A program made the position numbers and the translations under genes. Positions 6,385 to 6,522 of a stretch of DNA of 6,522 nt are shown piece by piece. The notes beneath the pieces are model-generated. The model was not told where the DNA came from. It was given only the letters and a program-made list of their open reading frames with translations, and did no database searches. The stretch comes from Lentimicrobiaceae bacterium (GTDB lineage Bacteria; Bacteroidota; Bacteroidia; Bacteroidales; WCHB1-69): assembly GCA_009787675.1 (NCBI GenBank), contig WQSU01000152.1, positions 1 to 6,522 on the forward strand. The letters run 5' to 3'. Position 1 is the stretch's first letter. The number at the start of each line of letters is the position of its first letter.

Positions 6385-6522
6385 TTCACACTCGCCCCTT
6401 CGCGCACCTGCATCAACCCCGTTACCATAATCGTGTCTCCAGCTTGCAAGCCAGTTACAACTTCTACTTGATTGTTGCTGCGAAAACCGGTAACAATAGA
6501 ACGAGAATGGGCTTTGCCTTCA
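6366..6522 (-). CDS. RND efflux periplasmic adaptor subunit, C-terminal end (partial)
   Basis: The last 51 codons of a gene that begins beyond the right edge are visible, ending with TGA at 6366-6368. The frame includes SRSIVTGFRSNNQVEVVTGL, then QAGDTIMVTGLMQVREGASV and a short KDEMMR tail. This is the membrane-proximal domain of HlyD/AcrA-type membrane fusion proteins, whose typical ending is a VxxG, VEVxxGLxxGDxVVxxGxxxLxxGxxV pattern. Such adaptors link an inner-membrane RND pump to an outer-membrane TolC-like channel for export of drugs or metals. The pump gene is not in the window; if it is nearby it lies on the far side or elsewhere, because the next gene downstream is the Schlafen-like gene. 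The substrate cannot be judged from this fragment. The 3' end lies inside an octamer repeat. Confidence 0.8.
   Translation of the reverse strand, partial: EGKAHSRSIVTGFRSNNQVEVVTGLQAGDTIMVTGLMQVREGASVKDEMMR

Overview
The window looks like chromosomal DNA from a member of the Bacteroidota. The evidence is moderate to low GC, genes without clear Shine-Dalgarno sequences, candidate TAnnTTTG -7 promoter elements, a lipoprotein zinc peptidase of the short M49-like type, and protein sequences typical of that phylum. I cannot name the genus.

Layout from left to right. A minus-strand gene (37-1683) encodes an M49-type (dipeptidyl peptidase III-like) zinc metallopeptidase with a lipoprotein signal peptide. 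An AT-rich divergent intergenic region (1684-2048) follows. A plus-strand gene (2049-3293) encodes a PLP-dependent class III aminotransferase that resembles glutamate-1-semialdehyde aminomutase but is probably not true HemL. Next comes a decayed 3' fragment of an IS630-like transposase (about 3362-3579, plus strand), with a frameshift and a lost catalytic glutamate. Its stop codon overlaps the stop codon of the convergent gene beyond it.

The right half holds three minus-strand genes in close succession, transcribed right to left. They are the C-terminal end of an RND-efflux periplasmic adaptor (6366-6522, cut by the window edge), a 475-residue Schlafen/AlbA_2-HATPase-winged-helix protein (4897-6324), and a NupG-type nucleoside:H+ symporter (3576-4865). 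Gaps are 41 and 31 bases, so the three could share a transcript. Their functions are not obviously linked.

Two short tandem repeats stand out. One is a perfect 12-bp x 5 array encoding (Gly-Thr-Glu-Lys)5 in the linker of the Schlafen-like protein. The other is an 8-bp x 4 array that covers the stop codon of the efflux adaptor. I see no CRISPR array, tRNA, rRNA, intact mobile element or convincing new multi-gene system. The observations most worth following are the Schlafen-like protein, which keeps the acidic triad of the Schlafen nuclease site and has a repeat-variable linker, and the transposase fossil.
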